A DNA stretch of 64,000 bases from Didymella arachidicola (taxonomy: Eukaryota; Ascomycota; Dothideomycetes; Pleosporales; Didymellaceae). The DNA lies in NCBI GenBank assembly GCA_016630955.3, contig CM049990.2:434001-498000 (forward strand), in the 5' to 3' direction. The notes beneath the pieces were generated by a model, which had not been told where the DNA came from, ran no database searches, and saw nothing but the letters and a program-made list of their open reading frames with translations. Below, piece after piece: positions 42,828 to 54,963 of the stretch. Position 1 is the stretch's first letter. Each line of letters starts with the position of its first letter. A program made the translations under genes and the position numbers.

Positions 42828-44412
42828 CTAGCCCATGACCATGCCCTTGAGACCGGACATGTCGCCCTCCTTCGCGGCGATTTCGAAGTAGCCATAGATG
42901 ATCGTGACAGCAAGGAGGATACCAGTTCCGCTACCAAGGGCACCGAGAAGGTCACTGCCAACGGAGAGAGCACCAATGCAAGCGCCTCCGAAAGCGGCAG
43001 CGGTAGGGATGACACGCTTGAGCTCCTTGTACATGGACTCTTCACGGTGACCGGCCATGACAAGACCTTGCTCCTTGAGCTGCTTGGCGACATCGCGGGG
43101 AGAAGAGCCAGAGACCTCGATCCAGGTCTTGGAGAAGACAGCGCATGCAACGAGCATGTAGACGATGAAAACAGCGGTCTTGAGAGGATCGGAGAGGGCT
43201 TCAGTGATGCTGAGGGGAGGGGACCTGGATCTGTTAGCACTTGACTTCGCCTGGTTCAGAGACTGAGACATACATATAGTAGGCAATGCCGGAGGTCGCG
43301 AAAAGCTGAGCAGAGCCCTCCTTAGGCTCCCAGACACCAAGAAGCTGGACAAGGAGGTTGTCGGAGAAACGGCTGTACAGCATCTGGCTGATCAAGAAGA
43401 CGTTGGAGGACAGAGCCGACTGCAGCATGATGGGCATGTTGGAGGTGTAGAACAGACGGACGGGGTACGAGCCGCGGACACCACGCTGGCGAGCGGACTT
43501 GACGGGGATCTCGACGCGGAAGCCCTGGAGGTAGATGACAGCGCCGAAAACGATGACGGTGGAGATCAGGTTCATGACGTTGGGCAAGTTCTGGCGGTAG
43601 AAAGCTTCGCGGAGAGCGACGGTCTTGTTGGGCCAAGTGAAGAGCAAGTGAACAAGGGCAATAATGGCGCCCTCGAACTCGGGACCACGGCCAGTGTTGA
43701 TGGTAGTGGGCGAGAAAGCCTTCCACATGATAGACTCGCAGATGTTGGTCGCGATGAAGAGCGAGATACCACTGCCAAGACCGTAGCCCTTCTGGAGCAG
43801 CTCATCGAGGAGGATGACAATCAGACCAGCGATCATAAGCTGGAGGACGAGTAGGACGCAGATACCAGCACCGAGGTCAGAGGGCTGTCCGTAGAGACCA
43901 GAGATGACATAGACGACAGCCTGGCCGAAAGACAAGAGGATAGCAAGGAGCTTCTGGGCTGTCTGGTACAGCTCGCGGTCGGACTTGAGGTCAAGGTTGA
44001 CGTCGATAAGGTGGGTTCCAGCGAGAAGCTGGAAGACCATGCCGGAGGAGATGATGGGTGTGATACCCAGCTCCATCAGCGTACCTCTGTTACTGGCCAT
44101 CATCATACGCAGCCAGTAGAGCGGGTCGGAGGTGTCAGAGGAGACAATGCCGTACAATGGCATTTGGCTCATGACCAGGAAGACCAACAGCGTCAGACCG
44201 GTCCATACCAGGCGGTTGTTGAAGGGCACCTTGCTCTCGGGGAGCTGAATCTCGGGGACGAGAGGCACGAAGGGTTTGACGAGATCGAGGAACCGGACTG
44301 CGCGCGTGTTAGCTGTTGCTCAATGCACCTCAATTGCTTGTTGGTCGTGCGCGAAGCTGTGGGCTCCCACGCGCAATCAGCAATTGTGGGCGCTGCACTT
44401 ACGGCCGCTCAT
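42828..44412 (-). CDS. SEC61: Sec61 alpha, ER protein-translocation channel
   Basis: Three exons (44403-44412, 43274-44297, 42828-43224) give 476 residues, the normal length. The first exon is only 10 nt (MSG plus one base), joined to give MSGLRFLDLVKPFVPLVPEI, the conserved N-terminus. Ten membrane helices are expected; clear ones are GLTLLVFLVMSQMPLYGIV, AGICVLLVLQLMIAGLIVIL and ISTVIVFGAVIYLQGF. Signature blocks include GSGISLFIATNICE, QRGVRGSYPVRLFYTSNMP and the C-terminal ALGSGTGILLAVTIIYGYFE. The exon 2/3 junction rebuilds AYYMSPPLS. The protein forms the conducting pore of the Sec61 complex in the ER membrane. Confidence 0.97.
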
Positions 44413-45444
44413 GATTGCGAGTCTTGAGGCCCAAGAGAAGCGAAAAGAGACAAAAGGAAGTGAAGAAGAAGGGGTCGTGGGCGACGCTCGAGATGGATGA
44501 TGGAGAGGGGGTCCGGTGAGCTCTTTCTAGCAACGTGTTCGAGAAGATGGCGCCAAGCACACCCGGCTCGCTAATTGCGGAGAGCAACCCCTGGCGTGTA
44601 TTCCACCGTTGCGCCTCCACTCAAACAGAGGCCACGCTGGCTTGAGGTAGAGATTCGTGAATGTTCCAGCTTGATGACCCTCATGTTGTCACTCCCCCCT
44701 ATAACATTTCACAGCATCTATGCTTTGTCGTACACCCACAAGAGAGGTCCGTGCGCAGTGGGGAATACAGCAGCATACTATAGTAGCAGCCCTCAGACCA
44801 AGACCAGTTTCACAGAAGGATCGAAGCAGCACAAGTAGGACACTGTGAAAGACTAGTTCGAGGAGAAGGCCTCCAGGCTAGCAAAGATGCAGTACAGGTC
44901 ACTCTTGATGGACGTGATTGCAGCTTGCCGTGCGTCTGACCGTTGAACGTTCGTATCTACAGAATGTCGGACCAACCAATATTCGATATCGGTGCTCTAG
45001 ACCAACAAGACTGGATGCGCAGGTTGACGCGCCTTGACTTCCTCCTGCCATCGTACGAAGGGTGAAAGGCCAGGAGTGACCTCACCGTGTCATTTTGACC
45101 TAGCTCTAGCGTCAGCATCTCATTGGTCAGTACACCGAATGCGAATTTAGCGCCAAAAGAGCATCAGCCTTACGGCGATAGACACTCATGCGAGTCCACA
45201 GCGTCTAACTAGCGAATGCGAAAGGCGCCTAGCAAGATGACTTCATTCAAGATCTATCTATCTTTGGGTATGCTGGTTCCATTTTCAAGATACATAAATG
45301 CTCGTCCTTATGCCGTACAATAACTACAATCACACACACATCTCAGTACAACAGTACAAGCCATCATTGAATGATCTACTCTTACAACCACATCGCCCAC
45401 ATCCAAATCTACCTCCACGACCAAACCACACAAAGGCCAGCGCC
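44413..45444. other. Divergent intergenic region, SEC61 / RTA1-like gene
   Basis: 1.0 kb. The frame of the RTA1-like gene is open back to 45298 but lacks membrane character there. No repeat or RNA recognised. Confidence 0.4.
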
Positions 45445-46396
45445 ATGGCAAACCCCCCTTCAAGTCCCTCGTTCGACTGGAAGATGTACCGCTACACGCC
45501 TTCCCTCCCAGCAGCAATCCTCTTCCTAGTCCTCTTCGCCATCCTGACGCTCTTGCACGTATCCTACTACGCCCGATCGCGCAGGACAAGCATCATATAC
45601 ATCATCCTCGGCGGTTTATGTACACGCCCTTTCTCAATCCGCATAGCTCAGTCTGACGTTTTTAGGTGAAATCGCTGGCTTCGGCGCACGCATAGCAAGC
45701 CATTTTGATAACACGGCCTGGGCGCCGTTCATCATCCAAGGCACGCTGTTGCTCATAGGCCCGCTCTTCTTCGCGGCGACGGTGTATATGATGCTCGGGC
45801 GGACGGTGCGGTGTGCGGGTGCGGAAACCATGTCGAGGGTGCGTCCGCGGTGGTACACACGTATTTTTGTCGCGGCGGATGTTTCGACCTTGATTGTGCA
45901 AGGGCTTGGTGAGTTGTGTGTGGCTTGCGACCAGGAGCGTAATGGCTGACGATGTACAGGTGCAAGTTTGATGGGCACGATGCAGCTCGGACTCGCTCTT
46001 GCGGGTGAGAATATAGTTATTGCTGGTCTTGCGCTGCAAGTCGCTACTTTCGTCGTGTTTCTCGCCGCGGCGGGAGATTTCCATACACGCATGAACCGCC
46101 TCGAGAGGGATGGACAAGGACTAGACCACCAGGCGTGGAAAGGGATGCTATACACCTTGTACGCGCTGAGTTCGCTCATCTTGTTTCGCTGTGTGTTCAG
46201 ACTGGTCGAGTACGCAATGGGTAATGCGGCGTATCTGATCGCCCACGAATGGGCGCTGTATGTCTTCGATGGCGTGCCGATGCTGACGGTGCTGGTGGTG
46301 CTGCTTGTATGGCAACCAAAGGAGGTGGAAGCTGTGCAAAAGAGCGAGGGCAACGAGTCTAGTGATGGTGAGCTGGGTCTCGCTGTCCGCAATTGA
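45445..46396 (+). CDS. RTA1-like seven-helix membrane protein
   Basis: Three exons (45445-45613, 45666-45908, 45960-46396) give 282 residues. Several hydrophobic helices are visible: LPAAILFLVLFAILTLLHVS, FIIQGTLLLIGPLFFAATVY, IFVAADVSTLIVQGLG, and AGLALQVATFVVFLAAAGDF with later ones near LTVLVVLLVWQP. Family-specific features are the glycine/glutamate block LGGEIAGFGAR across the first intron, the AADVSTLIVQGLGA segment across the second, and LYALSSLILFRCVFRLVEYA. RTA1-like proteins are fungal plasma-membrane proteins linked to resistance to 7-aminocholesterol and related stress and to phytosphingosine export (Rsb1). The substrate here is unknown. I started at 45445, the first ATG leading into the SFDWKMYRYTPS N-terminus. 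Confidence 0.92.
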
Positions 46397-46768
46397 TACG
46401 CAGAAGGGTAGGGTAAGATTTGGACGGGATAATCTTCATGATTTCCCGCTGGCTGATGTACATCGTCTTTGCTCTGGTGTGGCTACATAGATTCGTCATT
46501 ACTTCGCTTATTACTATGCCGTGTATTGCTCTCCGTGCCCAAATCAAACTTGCTTGTGCGGCGACCAAGGCTCAAGGCAGCAATGTTCTGTGTCTTCCGA
46601 GAGTGAGAGTCTTCAATCCTCTTTTCGTACTGTGACTAGAGCTCATGGGTGTCCTGTAGTCCGCAATGCTTGCACAGCATAGTTGACCAACATCAGACGA
46701 AGCATGGGGCGTCATTCTGGCGCAAGAGCCTCGTCTATCAGGATGGCTTACAGCTTGGTGGCAGCTAG
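46397..46768. other. Intergenic between convergent genes
   Basis: 372 nt of 3' flanks; nothing recognised. Confidence 0.4.
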
Positions 46769-47436
46769 TCACACCTGGAGCTTGGAGGCACGGTCAAGTG
46801 CTATGTCGCACATTGCCTGAATGGCGTCTTGCCGCTCGGCTTTGATGTCGCCTCGGTCGATACGGAAACGCATGTTCTCCATGATGATGGGTCGTGGGCG
46901 TCCGTTCACGAAGACACTGCATGTATCAGCTACATGTGCTCTTGCAAAGGTAGCGCAAGAAATATGGAGCAGGCTGTAACTGCGCTAAGGCTCTTCAAAG
47001 ACACTCAAGCAAAGGCAATGAAAATCTGTAAGCGAACGAGATGCACTCACACATATCGCAGCCCTGGGAACTTCCCCTCATACTCCTTGTTTAGACTCGC
47101 TAGCTTCTCTTTCTCTTCTTCAGCACCCTGTTGCAACTGAGCCTGCTCTTTCCTGCTCTGTTCGCTATCAACCTTCTTCTCGCCGAGCCGTGGGTGCGAG
47201 CACAGGATCTCTGAGAGCTTCTCCACGTCTTCTGGGCTATCTGAGCTTGCCAATGCCTTCAATTGAGCGTTGACAGCGGTGATCAAGACCTCGTAATTTG
47301 GAAATATCGTCGATCGTAGCACAGGAAATGTCAGTGTGTTGAGCGGTGGTGATGGCTCAAAGAGCAGATCCAGCACTTTCGTCAGCTCCGCATCGGAGGC
47401 ATGAGGCAGAGTGGAGACGGGAGGCAGTGTTGTCAT
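46769..47436 (-). CDS. OHCU decarboxylase-like protein
   Basis: Two exons (47051-47436 and 46769-46916) give 177 residues, with an intron of 134 nt (GTGAGT...TGCAG). The family carries out decarboxylation of 2-oxo-4-hydroxy-4-carboxy-5-ureidoimidazoline to S-allantoin in urate breakdown. Visible markers are the catalytic-histidine block ILCSHPRLGEKK, the glutamate-rich helix before YEGKFPGLRY, and, across the join, VVFVNGRPRPIIMENMRFRI continuing DRGD, then ERQDAIQAMCDIALDRASKL. These match the C-terminal helices of OHCU decarboxylases. The start is the first ATG at 47436; the open frame extends five codons further without an ATG. The protein ends SKLQV, so SKL is not terminal and cannot serve as a standard peroxisomal signal. 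Confidence 0.88.
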
Positions 47437-48780
47437 GCTGGCAATGGACAATGGTGCTGTTATCGATTGCTGTGGATTTTGAGACGGGATGGACGTGTTG
47501 AGTGCTCCTTTCTAAACAGGTCGGAGCTACACTGCGCGATAGCGGGGGTAAAATGCTCGTCAAGAAAGATGTGACACCGGCCGCGCCCGTCCGGCGCAGA
47601 TACGGACATCTTCAAGCCACGGTGCCTCCACAAGCACCTGTGCTTAGGTTTCTAATGGTGAATACATGGTGAATTCGTGGGGCGAAACATGCATCCTGCA
47701 AGGGGGTAGAGAGATTTATGGGACGCGTCAATGGCGTCACGCGGGCGCGCTGTTGGGGTTGACCTGGTTGTTGGTTCATTTCTCAGAACCCCGAACAGCG
47801 GTTCATCAGCATCTCCGACAGCACGCAGTATTGGAGCCTTCTATATGATCGGTTAACATCGAACTCGTGGTCAGAGCTTGCGCAATTGTCATTGTTGAGT
47901 GGTGAGACGAAAGAAGTGCTGAGCTAGTTGGTAGTCAAGCGAACGTTCAAAGTCCTAAGTGTGGTGTGTAAAGCAATTCGATAGTTCGAACAGGCGCGAC
48001 CCGCAGGGCCACCCCAGGCACAATGGGTGCAGCGACCGATCAAGCACAACGTCTATCGCAGGCTGAATACGAGGTTGATCATAAGACCATGGTGGAGACC
48101 CGTGGTGAGGGGCCGCTCTGAGTGCATGAGCATGACGATGTTTGCAGTACTGAAGAAGATGATTCCAGTTGCTGCAACGGCTCCTGCATCAGCACCCACT
48201 CCCGTTCCTGCAGCTTTCAAGCAAGCATACTCGGGCAAGAAATCCATGAGCGAGCGTGCTAGCAACGCTCGACATATGCAGACAGCCGTTTGGTCCGTCC
48301 GCTCAAGGCCCGGTCAAGTAAGCCTGCAGTCAACACAGGGCATCCGGAGGAGCGCCGAAGCGCGTGCTTGTCCCTTGTGGCTTGCCGTCTCGTTGAAATG
48401 TGAAACACTAATGTGTACAGCAGACTGGCGCTCCCACAAACACGCAGTTGCCCCCCGTCTGCTGCAGGTTGCGTGGATTGCTCGTGCTGCCGGTCTCCTT
48501 TTGTACAATCCCCTTCAGTTGCTGTCTGTCTGTATTGCTGCCACTAGAAGCGCCGATGTCTACGCGCAGCGCCGCTTGACCTACCGCAAGGGTCCCTGAT
48601 CTCCCCAGCAGCACGTTTAGCAGCTAGCTCGGTGAACCCCTTGAGCCGGCGCGAGCACAGGCCTCTCATAGAAGCGCGACGCAGCGACGCGCGATTCCCC
48701 CAACTCTGCAGCTTCAGTACAGCACGGAGGACGCTGCACCTCGCCCTGCTGCAGTACGCCGGAGGCCCTGAGCGCCCACA
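47437..48780. other. Divergent intergenic region
   Basis: 1.3 kb between the OHCU decarboxylase gene and the ADF-H/PH gene. A 190-codon plus frame (48027-48599) and a 64-codon minus frame with one hydrophobic stretch (48053-48247) overlap each other, and neither has family support. Confidence 0.4.
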
Positions 48781-51700
48781 ATGTCGCTCAACGGGCTGGA
48801 CGACGCCGCGGTGACACAGGCGTACCAGAGCGCACTGGCCGAGGCTGGTGGATGGTGCGAACCCCCCAGCTCTCCGCAATTTCGAGCCGCCGTGCTAATG
48901 TATTGTGTACAGGTTCCTGCTCAAGTACACGGCAAGGGACGCTGTCGACGTTCTGACCAAGGGAACTGGCGGGGCGCAAGAGGCGCGCGCTGCCGTCGCA
49001 CAGTACGAAGACAAGTCGCCGCTGTATGGCCTGCTGCTGTATCGCCGCCGCAAAGTGCTGGTCAAGTACGTGCCCGAAGGGACCCCGCGCCTGCTCCAAG
49101 GTATGTACGCGCTGCAATTAAATTGGCAGACCAGAGCTGCGCTAACACCCACATGTAGCCCGCGTAGCCGTCCACTTCATCACCGTGTCCGAAAAGTTCA
49201 CGCCGCACGATATCGTCCTCTTCATCAGCACCCCTGAGGAGCTTAGTGATGCCGCCCTTACCTCGGCCTGCTCCCTGCACACCGCCGCCCCCTCGAGCTC
49301 CTCGTCCAGTGGGTCGTCTACAAGACAACAGAAGCTGAGCTGGATCAGGGAAGAGTCTGAGGGCCCTGGGCAAGCTGGAGGCGACGACACCGCAGTACTG
49401 CAGCGACCGCCGACGTCGTCATCCACAATCCCGACCATTGTCGAGCCCACAACCAGCAGCGAGGAGGCGTCGTTACGAAGTGGCTCAGTCGTGTCGCAAA
49501 ACACCGAGCAGGTACCAATCGTTCTCGACGAGAAGGTGGTCGAGGCAAAGCCGGTACCAGACGCAAAGCCCACGCCGGACACCTCACACGTCACAACTGA
49601 GAAGATCACACAAGGCCCAAAGACACCAGAGGCAGACGACCTCAGCGACTTCAGGGAGACACTCACAACTTACGATAAGCTGTTCGAAGGCGGAGCCGAG
49701 CCACGAGCCTCCTCACAGACGACACGCCCCGACTACAACGAGCTGTACGAGCACTACTACGCACAATATACAAAGCCCAAGGAGAAGCTAGGACCGCGAC
49801 CTCGAGCGTCGCAGGACGGCGGCCGGCCCTCTACTTCAGGCAGCGGCTCTCAGGTCGGGTCGCGAACAAAGTCATCTTTGCCCTCTGGTCTTCGTTCCGC
49901 CAACCGCAAAGCTGCTGATTCGAAGAAGTCCAAGCATCTCAAAGGTCCAGCATCAGAACCAAAGCCTGCGAATCTCTTATTCGTGCCGCCTCCTCCACCG
50001 TCTCCAATCCCAGAAACGCCTATCTCTCCAATCTCAGTCACTTTCTCGCTGAAGAGCCCGGCCAGTGTGCGTTCTTTGCCCGTCAGCTATAGCAGCGGAT
50101 ATAGATCAAGCGGCAACTCACAAGAGAGGACAAGACTGATGAAGGCCTTGGAAATGCGCAAGAAACAATTGAAGGCTCAATCAGAACGGCAAAACATAAT
50201 GGTAGAGGAAACGACAGAGACCAGCGAGGCAAGGAGCGATGATGCCGAGACAAGCACTTCCCTCGATTACCGTAGCTCGATAGCAAACGCACCAGACTCT
50301 GGTAGCAAGCCAATCGAGGCTGTGGCTGTATCAGACGCTGCAGCTTCGACCGCGACGCTCAGCGGAGAAGGCGCTGAATCCCACAGCGAAGAGCAGTGCG
50401 AGGACAGGAAGATCTCGCTCGACGAGGACACAACTGCAACCCCCGCGGTCGACAGCTCTGGTATGGTTCACACAAGCAACCAGACTGAGAACGATGATCT
50501 TATTTCTGCCGTATCTGTGTCTTCGCCGGTATCTGCGCAAACGCAGGGTTCATCTGTCGCACCATCCACCCGCCCATCATCCCTGTCAGAGGACGATCAT
50601 AATAACATGGATGATGCACAGAAGGCTGTCAACATTCCAGAACATACAACGTGGGATACTCTAGACGAGCAGCAGTCTGTGGACAGCTCACCCACAGTCG
50701 TTCCAGAAAGTCGGACGCCTGTTCCTTCGTTGGATATGCAGATACCCAGTCAGTTGCCAACCCCGCCAGAGGAGGCCCCACTTGAGTCAAACGAGATTCA
50801 GACGTCAAAGCGGGAATCCACCGCAACCCTTATGTCGTTTAACTCTCAAGACCAATCACGCCGCTCCAACCGCGAGTCTACCGTCTACATGCCCCCTGAC
50901 GAAGACACTCCGCACAATGATAACCAGTCCGGGAGACGCAACAGAGAGTCGATGATACTGCCCCCCTCGAAGAGAGAAAGCTGGTATCAGTCGAAAGAAA
51001 AGCGCAGGGCACTTCTCGATCCGATTCAGGTGAGCGCGGACAACTCTGAGGCTGAATACCTGTCCGACGACTCCTTTATGGAGGAACTTCGTAGTGCCGA
51101 AGTTCGACAGGCCAAACCGATGTCCGTGTCCAAATCGCCGATCATGCCATTCTTCCCTCGACAATCCTCTGAGCCCAAAATCTCCTCACCGCCGAAGCGG
51201 GCTGTATCCACCTCATTCAACAAAGCCACCCGGTCATCGCCGGAACCCCTTGCCAGGAAGTCGTCCGGTCCATGGATCACGTCTGCTAAGAGTGAGGAGA
51301 TGGGCCCGCCACCGAAGATGAATTCTGTCAAAGTCTCAGGTGGTATCGCCCAAAGGATAAAGGCTCTTGCGGAGAAGTCGAAGCGCGATTCACAAGCATC
51401 CCTGAGTCCTTACGACCCTCCTCGTTCAAGACCCGGATCCAGCCTTGCTCAGCGGAAGTCAAACTTCTTTGCAGCGACACCAATTGAGAGGTCTCCTGAT
51501 GGCACTCCTGTCCTCCAGCCTGCAGGAAGTCCATCGTATCTGAGCTTGTCGAGCCAAACAACGCCGGATAAGAAGCTGGCGTTGCAGCCCTCGCCTATGA
51601 CAACAGATGATACAGTGTACAATGTGCAACAAGGACAACAGACCGAGACCGTCCAGGTCACCGCCCGCATCGTCCAGGATGATCGAACAAAGCAACCTAC

Positions 51701-52571
51701 ATTGGCCATGCCGACTGAGAGCACACCACTCGACCTTCACCAAAGCCCTTTGATCATTGATCATCAAAAGCCTACGTTCGTTCCTCAAAGCCCGACCCGG
51801 GTGAAGACTGCTCCGCCTGCTGCGATGGAACCAGCTTCCCCGAGAGCACCGTCATCCGCACACTCACGTGATCAAGCTCTTGCCCTTCCTCGATCCTCAT
51901 CGGAGAGTAGTTGGAGGTCTTTCGGCCGCCGAATGAGTGAGACCAAGTCTATTCACAGCCACGATGGTGACGATGAGAAGCGGGAAGACAAGAAAGGGAA
52001 GAAGGACTCACGCACAACCAAGCTGTTCAAGCGCATGTCGTCTTCAATGTCGACCATGCCGTGGAAAAACTCTCAATCCAGCCTTGCTCTTCCAGAGCAG
52101 GATATGCGATCAACTTCCTTGGCGTCCCTGCGGGAACCACCGCCACCCGTACAAGTTGGCGATCTCAACGTGCAGTTCCCCGATACATTAGTGAGTCAAT
52201 ATTGTTGAACCTAGTGCATAATTCTAACTTACAACCAGCTCTGGAAACGCCGCTTTGTCGAGATTGATACCACGGGCAACCTCGTCATGGGCCCATCGAT
52301 TTCGAATCCCAAGGGAATCACCAAGCGCTATCACCTCACTGAGTTCAAAGCTCCTTACAGCCCTGACCAGGACTTACAGGAGCTCCCTAACAGCGTTGTC
52401 ATGGACTTCATCGACGGTCGCACGCTGCAGTGCGCATGTGAGACCTCCACTTCGCAAGCCCATGTCTTGCAGAGTAAGTCCTCCACTATTCGACACGCGA
52501 ATAATCAATAACGAAATAAAGTTCTCCGAGAGGCTCACGATGCATGGATTGCCCACGGCCAGTCCTCCTAA
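48781..52571 (+). CDS. Large ADF-H (cofilin-like) and PH-like domain protein
   Basis: Five exons (48781-48854, 48913-49100, 49159-52190, 52239-52473, 52522-52571) give 1192 residues with consistent phases. Residues about 1-150 fit an ADF-H/cofilin-like actin-binding fold: LDDAAVTQAYQSALAEAGGW, LLKYTARDAVDVLTKGTGG, SPLYGLLLYRRRKVLVKYVP, ARVAVHFITVSEKFTPHD. The middle 900 residues are Ser/Pro/Thr/Glu-rich and disordered, with repeated Arg-Glu-Ser phosphosite-like motifs (KRESTATLMS, NRESTVYMPP, NRESMILPPS, KRESWYQS) and a basic cluster near 1040. The C-terminus, from about 1085, resembles a PH domain: LWKRRFVEIDTTGNLVMG and a final helix VLQILREAHDAWIAHG. Similar architectures are common in filamentous fungi and often misannotated as cell-surface glycoproteins. 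A cortical actin/membrane role is inferred. There is no signal peptide. Confidence 0.87.
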
Positions 52572-53332
52572 CTTCCTAAATCTCCTTTCGACACACTTCC
52601 CTACCTACATACCCAGCCTTTTGCGGCACATTTCCTTACGACGTACGATAGTAGAGCAGACATCTCTTTTGTGTTTTTGGATTTACCGCGGTTGCATGGA
52701 TGCCCAGTGTGGCTCAAAAGGATCAGGACTCGTCACTTGCATATCTCCTTTCTGTTAGCCGCTTTGTGGGCGTTGCGCGATAGCTTCTCTCTCATATCCT
52801 GCACCTTATGCGAGATCGTACATTCTGGGTGAGGCTTGTAGTGTATTTCTGTATAATATTTAATGCTGCTGTGCGGCGAGTTGGCGGTTGGTTCGAATAC
52901 ACGTAAGCGCTGCTGCTGACCGAATTGCTTGTCTCCCTAACATCCAAGCGAAGTAGGTACCCCTTCGTGATCACTGTACATCCACTCTTCTCCTTCTTTC
53001 CTCACGAGAGGCTGTTAGCGTTCAATGCTTCGAGTTTTTCGCATTTTAACGTTCCTATCACTCCGATACACGCAGCAATGATTCCCTATCCACTTCATTT
53101 CTCAGCTGCAGGTTGGCTGTGCTGCACGAAAGTGACGATGCACCTGCATGCCCCGCCATCTGCAAGGCGAACGCTGCGCCACATTTCAGAAGATTACTCC
53201 GAGGCTGAAGTATAGATACTGACATTTCGACAGCCCATGATTAATTAAATTAAGCCCGAGCCTCTACCCGAGAGGATAATACGAAGTCGCACCAGTCTCT
53301 TAAACGCACACAGTGTACCAGTTCCTGTTTAA
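52572..53332. other. Intergenic, no gene seen
   Basis: 3' flank of the ADF-H/PH gene and upstream side of the HET pseudogene. Short frames only. The right end has an AT-rich patch around 53243-53257. Confidence 0.4.
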
Positions 53333-54715
53333 GTTACGCCTGGTCGAGATGCTGAGCACGAATATGACCCACTCCCGAGCCGAGAGAGCATCCGCTTGCT
53401 CATGCTACGCCCATTTGCAGATATCAATGCTCCATTGCACATCTCATTTCGGAGTGCAAGTCTGCATTATCTTAAAGGAGATTACGTGGCCATATCATAT
53501 ACATGGGGCGAACCAAAGCTGTCTTTCCCTCTGTACCTGGACGATGGTACCTTCATCTCCGTAACGGAGAACCTTGATGCAGCATTACGAGCTTTATGTC
53601 TTGGGCATAAGTCAAGGACTTTGTGAGCAGACGCTGTCTGTATTGATCAGTCGAGCGACTTCGAGAAAGCTGTGCAGATACCCTTAATGGCTCAGATCTT
53701 CCGAGGAGCCAGCAAAGTATTGGCATGGCTTGGCCGCAGTGTAGAAGGGGAGAGAGGAATCATAGCTCTCCAGAAGTGGTCAAGACATTGAATTAAGAAC
53801 ATTCAACGTGTCCAGCCTCAATCATTTGCGGACGTCGATGTTTTCGAGCAGAAATCTGCCATTCCGCACCACCAGCGGCCCGGTCTCTTCGAAACGGCTA
53901 TCGATTCAGTTGAGCAACTCTGTCAGTCGCCTTCGTTCACCTGCCTATGGATTAATCAGGAGGTTGTTTTCAACCTCGATGTTGTCTTAGTCGACGGCGA
54001 CTCTGAGATGTCATGGACCAGATTCGTGAGCACTCTGCACCTGCTCAGAGAATTCAGAGAACGAAGTGAAAGCACGCAAGCTTCACAATCGGACGACGCA
54101 ATGCAACTAGTCGCAGATCTCCTGAAGTTCAACTCGGACTTTGAGGGCCACAAATCTGAAGCCAACCAGCTTGGGATGATGAGGCTGCTCAAAACTTTCG
54201 AAAATCATCGTTGCGTAGACGGGCGCGATCGCATATATGCTTTGTACAGTATGACAAACGAGATCATGCCCATTAACGGTATGCCTTCACTTACTAAGAT
54301 TGCCATGGACATTGATTACTCCCTTGATATACAGGGAGTCTTTCAAGCGTTTGCCAACGCTTGTTTCAAACGAGATGATCGAATTCCATCCAAAATGGAC
54401 GAAGACGGCCAGCTTGGTCTGTCAGCATCTGAGGATCGCAAATATTCGATTTTTGCAGCCTTGCTGGTGCGTCAGTTCGAAACAAATCTAGCTACGTGGC
54501 CTTCGTGGGTGCCCGACTGCAGAAAGGAACTGAAGGTGCATCAGGATATGTTCGGGAACTTATCTCTGAGAAACAATGCTATCGTCCAAACACACAGTCA
54601 CGGAGTCTGGATCCGGGGTTCTTTGAAATGTGCTGTGGCGCGTATGAGACGCCTTTCCTCGCCTTCAAAGCTCTGCATGCCTGGAATCGGGGATGAGCTC
54701 GTGTTATGTGATTGA
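53333..54715 (+). pseudogene. HET-domain protein, broken by two in-frame stops
   Basis: One continuous frame from 53333 to the stop at 54713-54715 reads as a HET (heterokaryon incompatibility) protein, except for TGA codons at 53624-53626 and 53789-53791. Motifs in order: a RESIRLLMLRP N-terminus, GDYVAISYTWGEPK (HET block 1), FISVTENLDAALRAL, then RTL-stop-ADAVCIDQ (block 2, where a Trp is normal at the stop), AQIFRGASKVLAWLGR, and CLWINQEVVFNLDVVLV (block 3, weakened). The second half contains ENHRCVDGRDRIYALYSM, the conserved 'DRIYALLGL'-type motif. No intron explains either stop. No ATG lies in frame upstream of 53402, so the start may also be lost. HET proteins trigger self/non-self cell death reactions in fungi; this copy probably cannot. 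Confidence 0.8.
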
Positions 54716-54963
54716 AACTCAGAGTCTTATGGCGTGACTTTTCTCGTCGCATAGGTTTTGGCTGCTTGCAAGCGTAATGACTGAGCCCAAAGATGTAGTG
54801 TCGTGCAGCTGAAGGTGGGGTGTCACCACTGCATAGGAAAGGCATTAAGAACGCCGTCTGAATGCGTAACTTCGTGATCATTAGATATGTCGCTATGCAA
54901 ATACTGCGATGCTACAATTCAATGTTACCCCTTCCCGTCCCTCCCTCGCATGATTAAAAGTCC

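Noticed and set aside
46769..46792. SKL near the C-terminus of the OHCU decarboxylase as a peroxisomal targeting signal
   Set aside because: Two more residues (QV) follow before the stop; PTS1 must be at the very end.
48027..48599. 190-codon plus-strand frame
   Set aside because: No recognisable family and contradicted by an open frame on the other strand; looks like chance in GC-rich DNA.
53618..53655. A short intron (GTGAGC...CAG) removing the first stop of the HET gene
   Set aside because: It would be about 28 nt, below the workable size, and would delete the conserved DAVCIDQ block.
53333..54715. RIP as the cause of the HET stop codons
   Set aside because: Canonical RIP changes CpA, turning TGG into TAG; the stop at the Trp position is TGA, and the sequence is not strongly depleted of CpA/TpG by eye.
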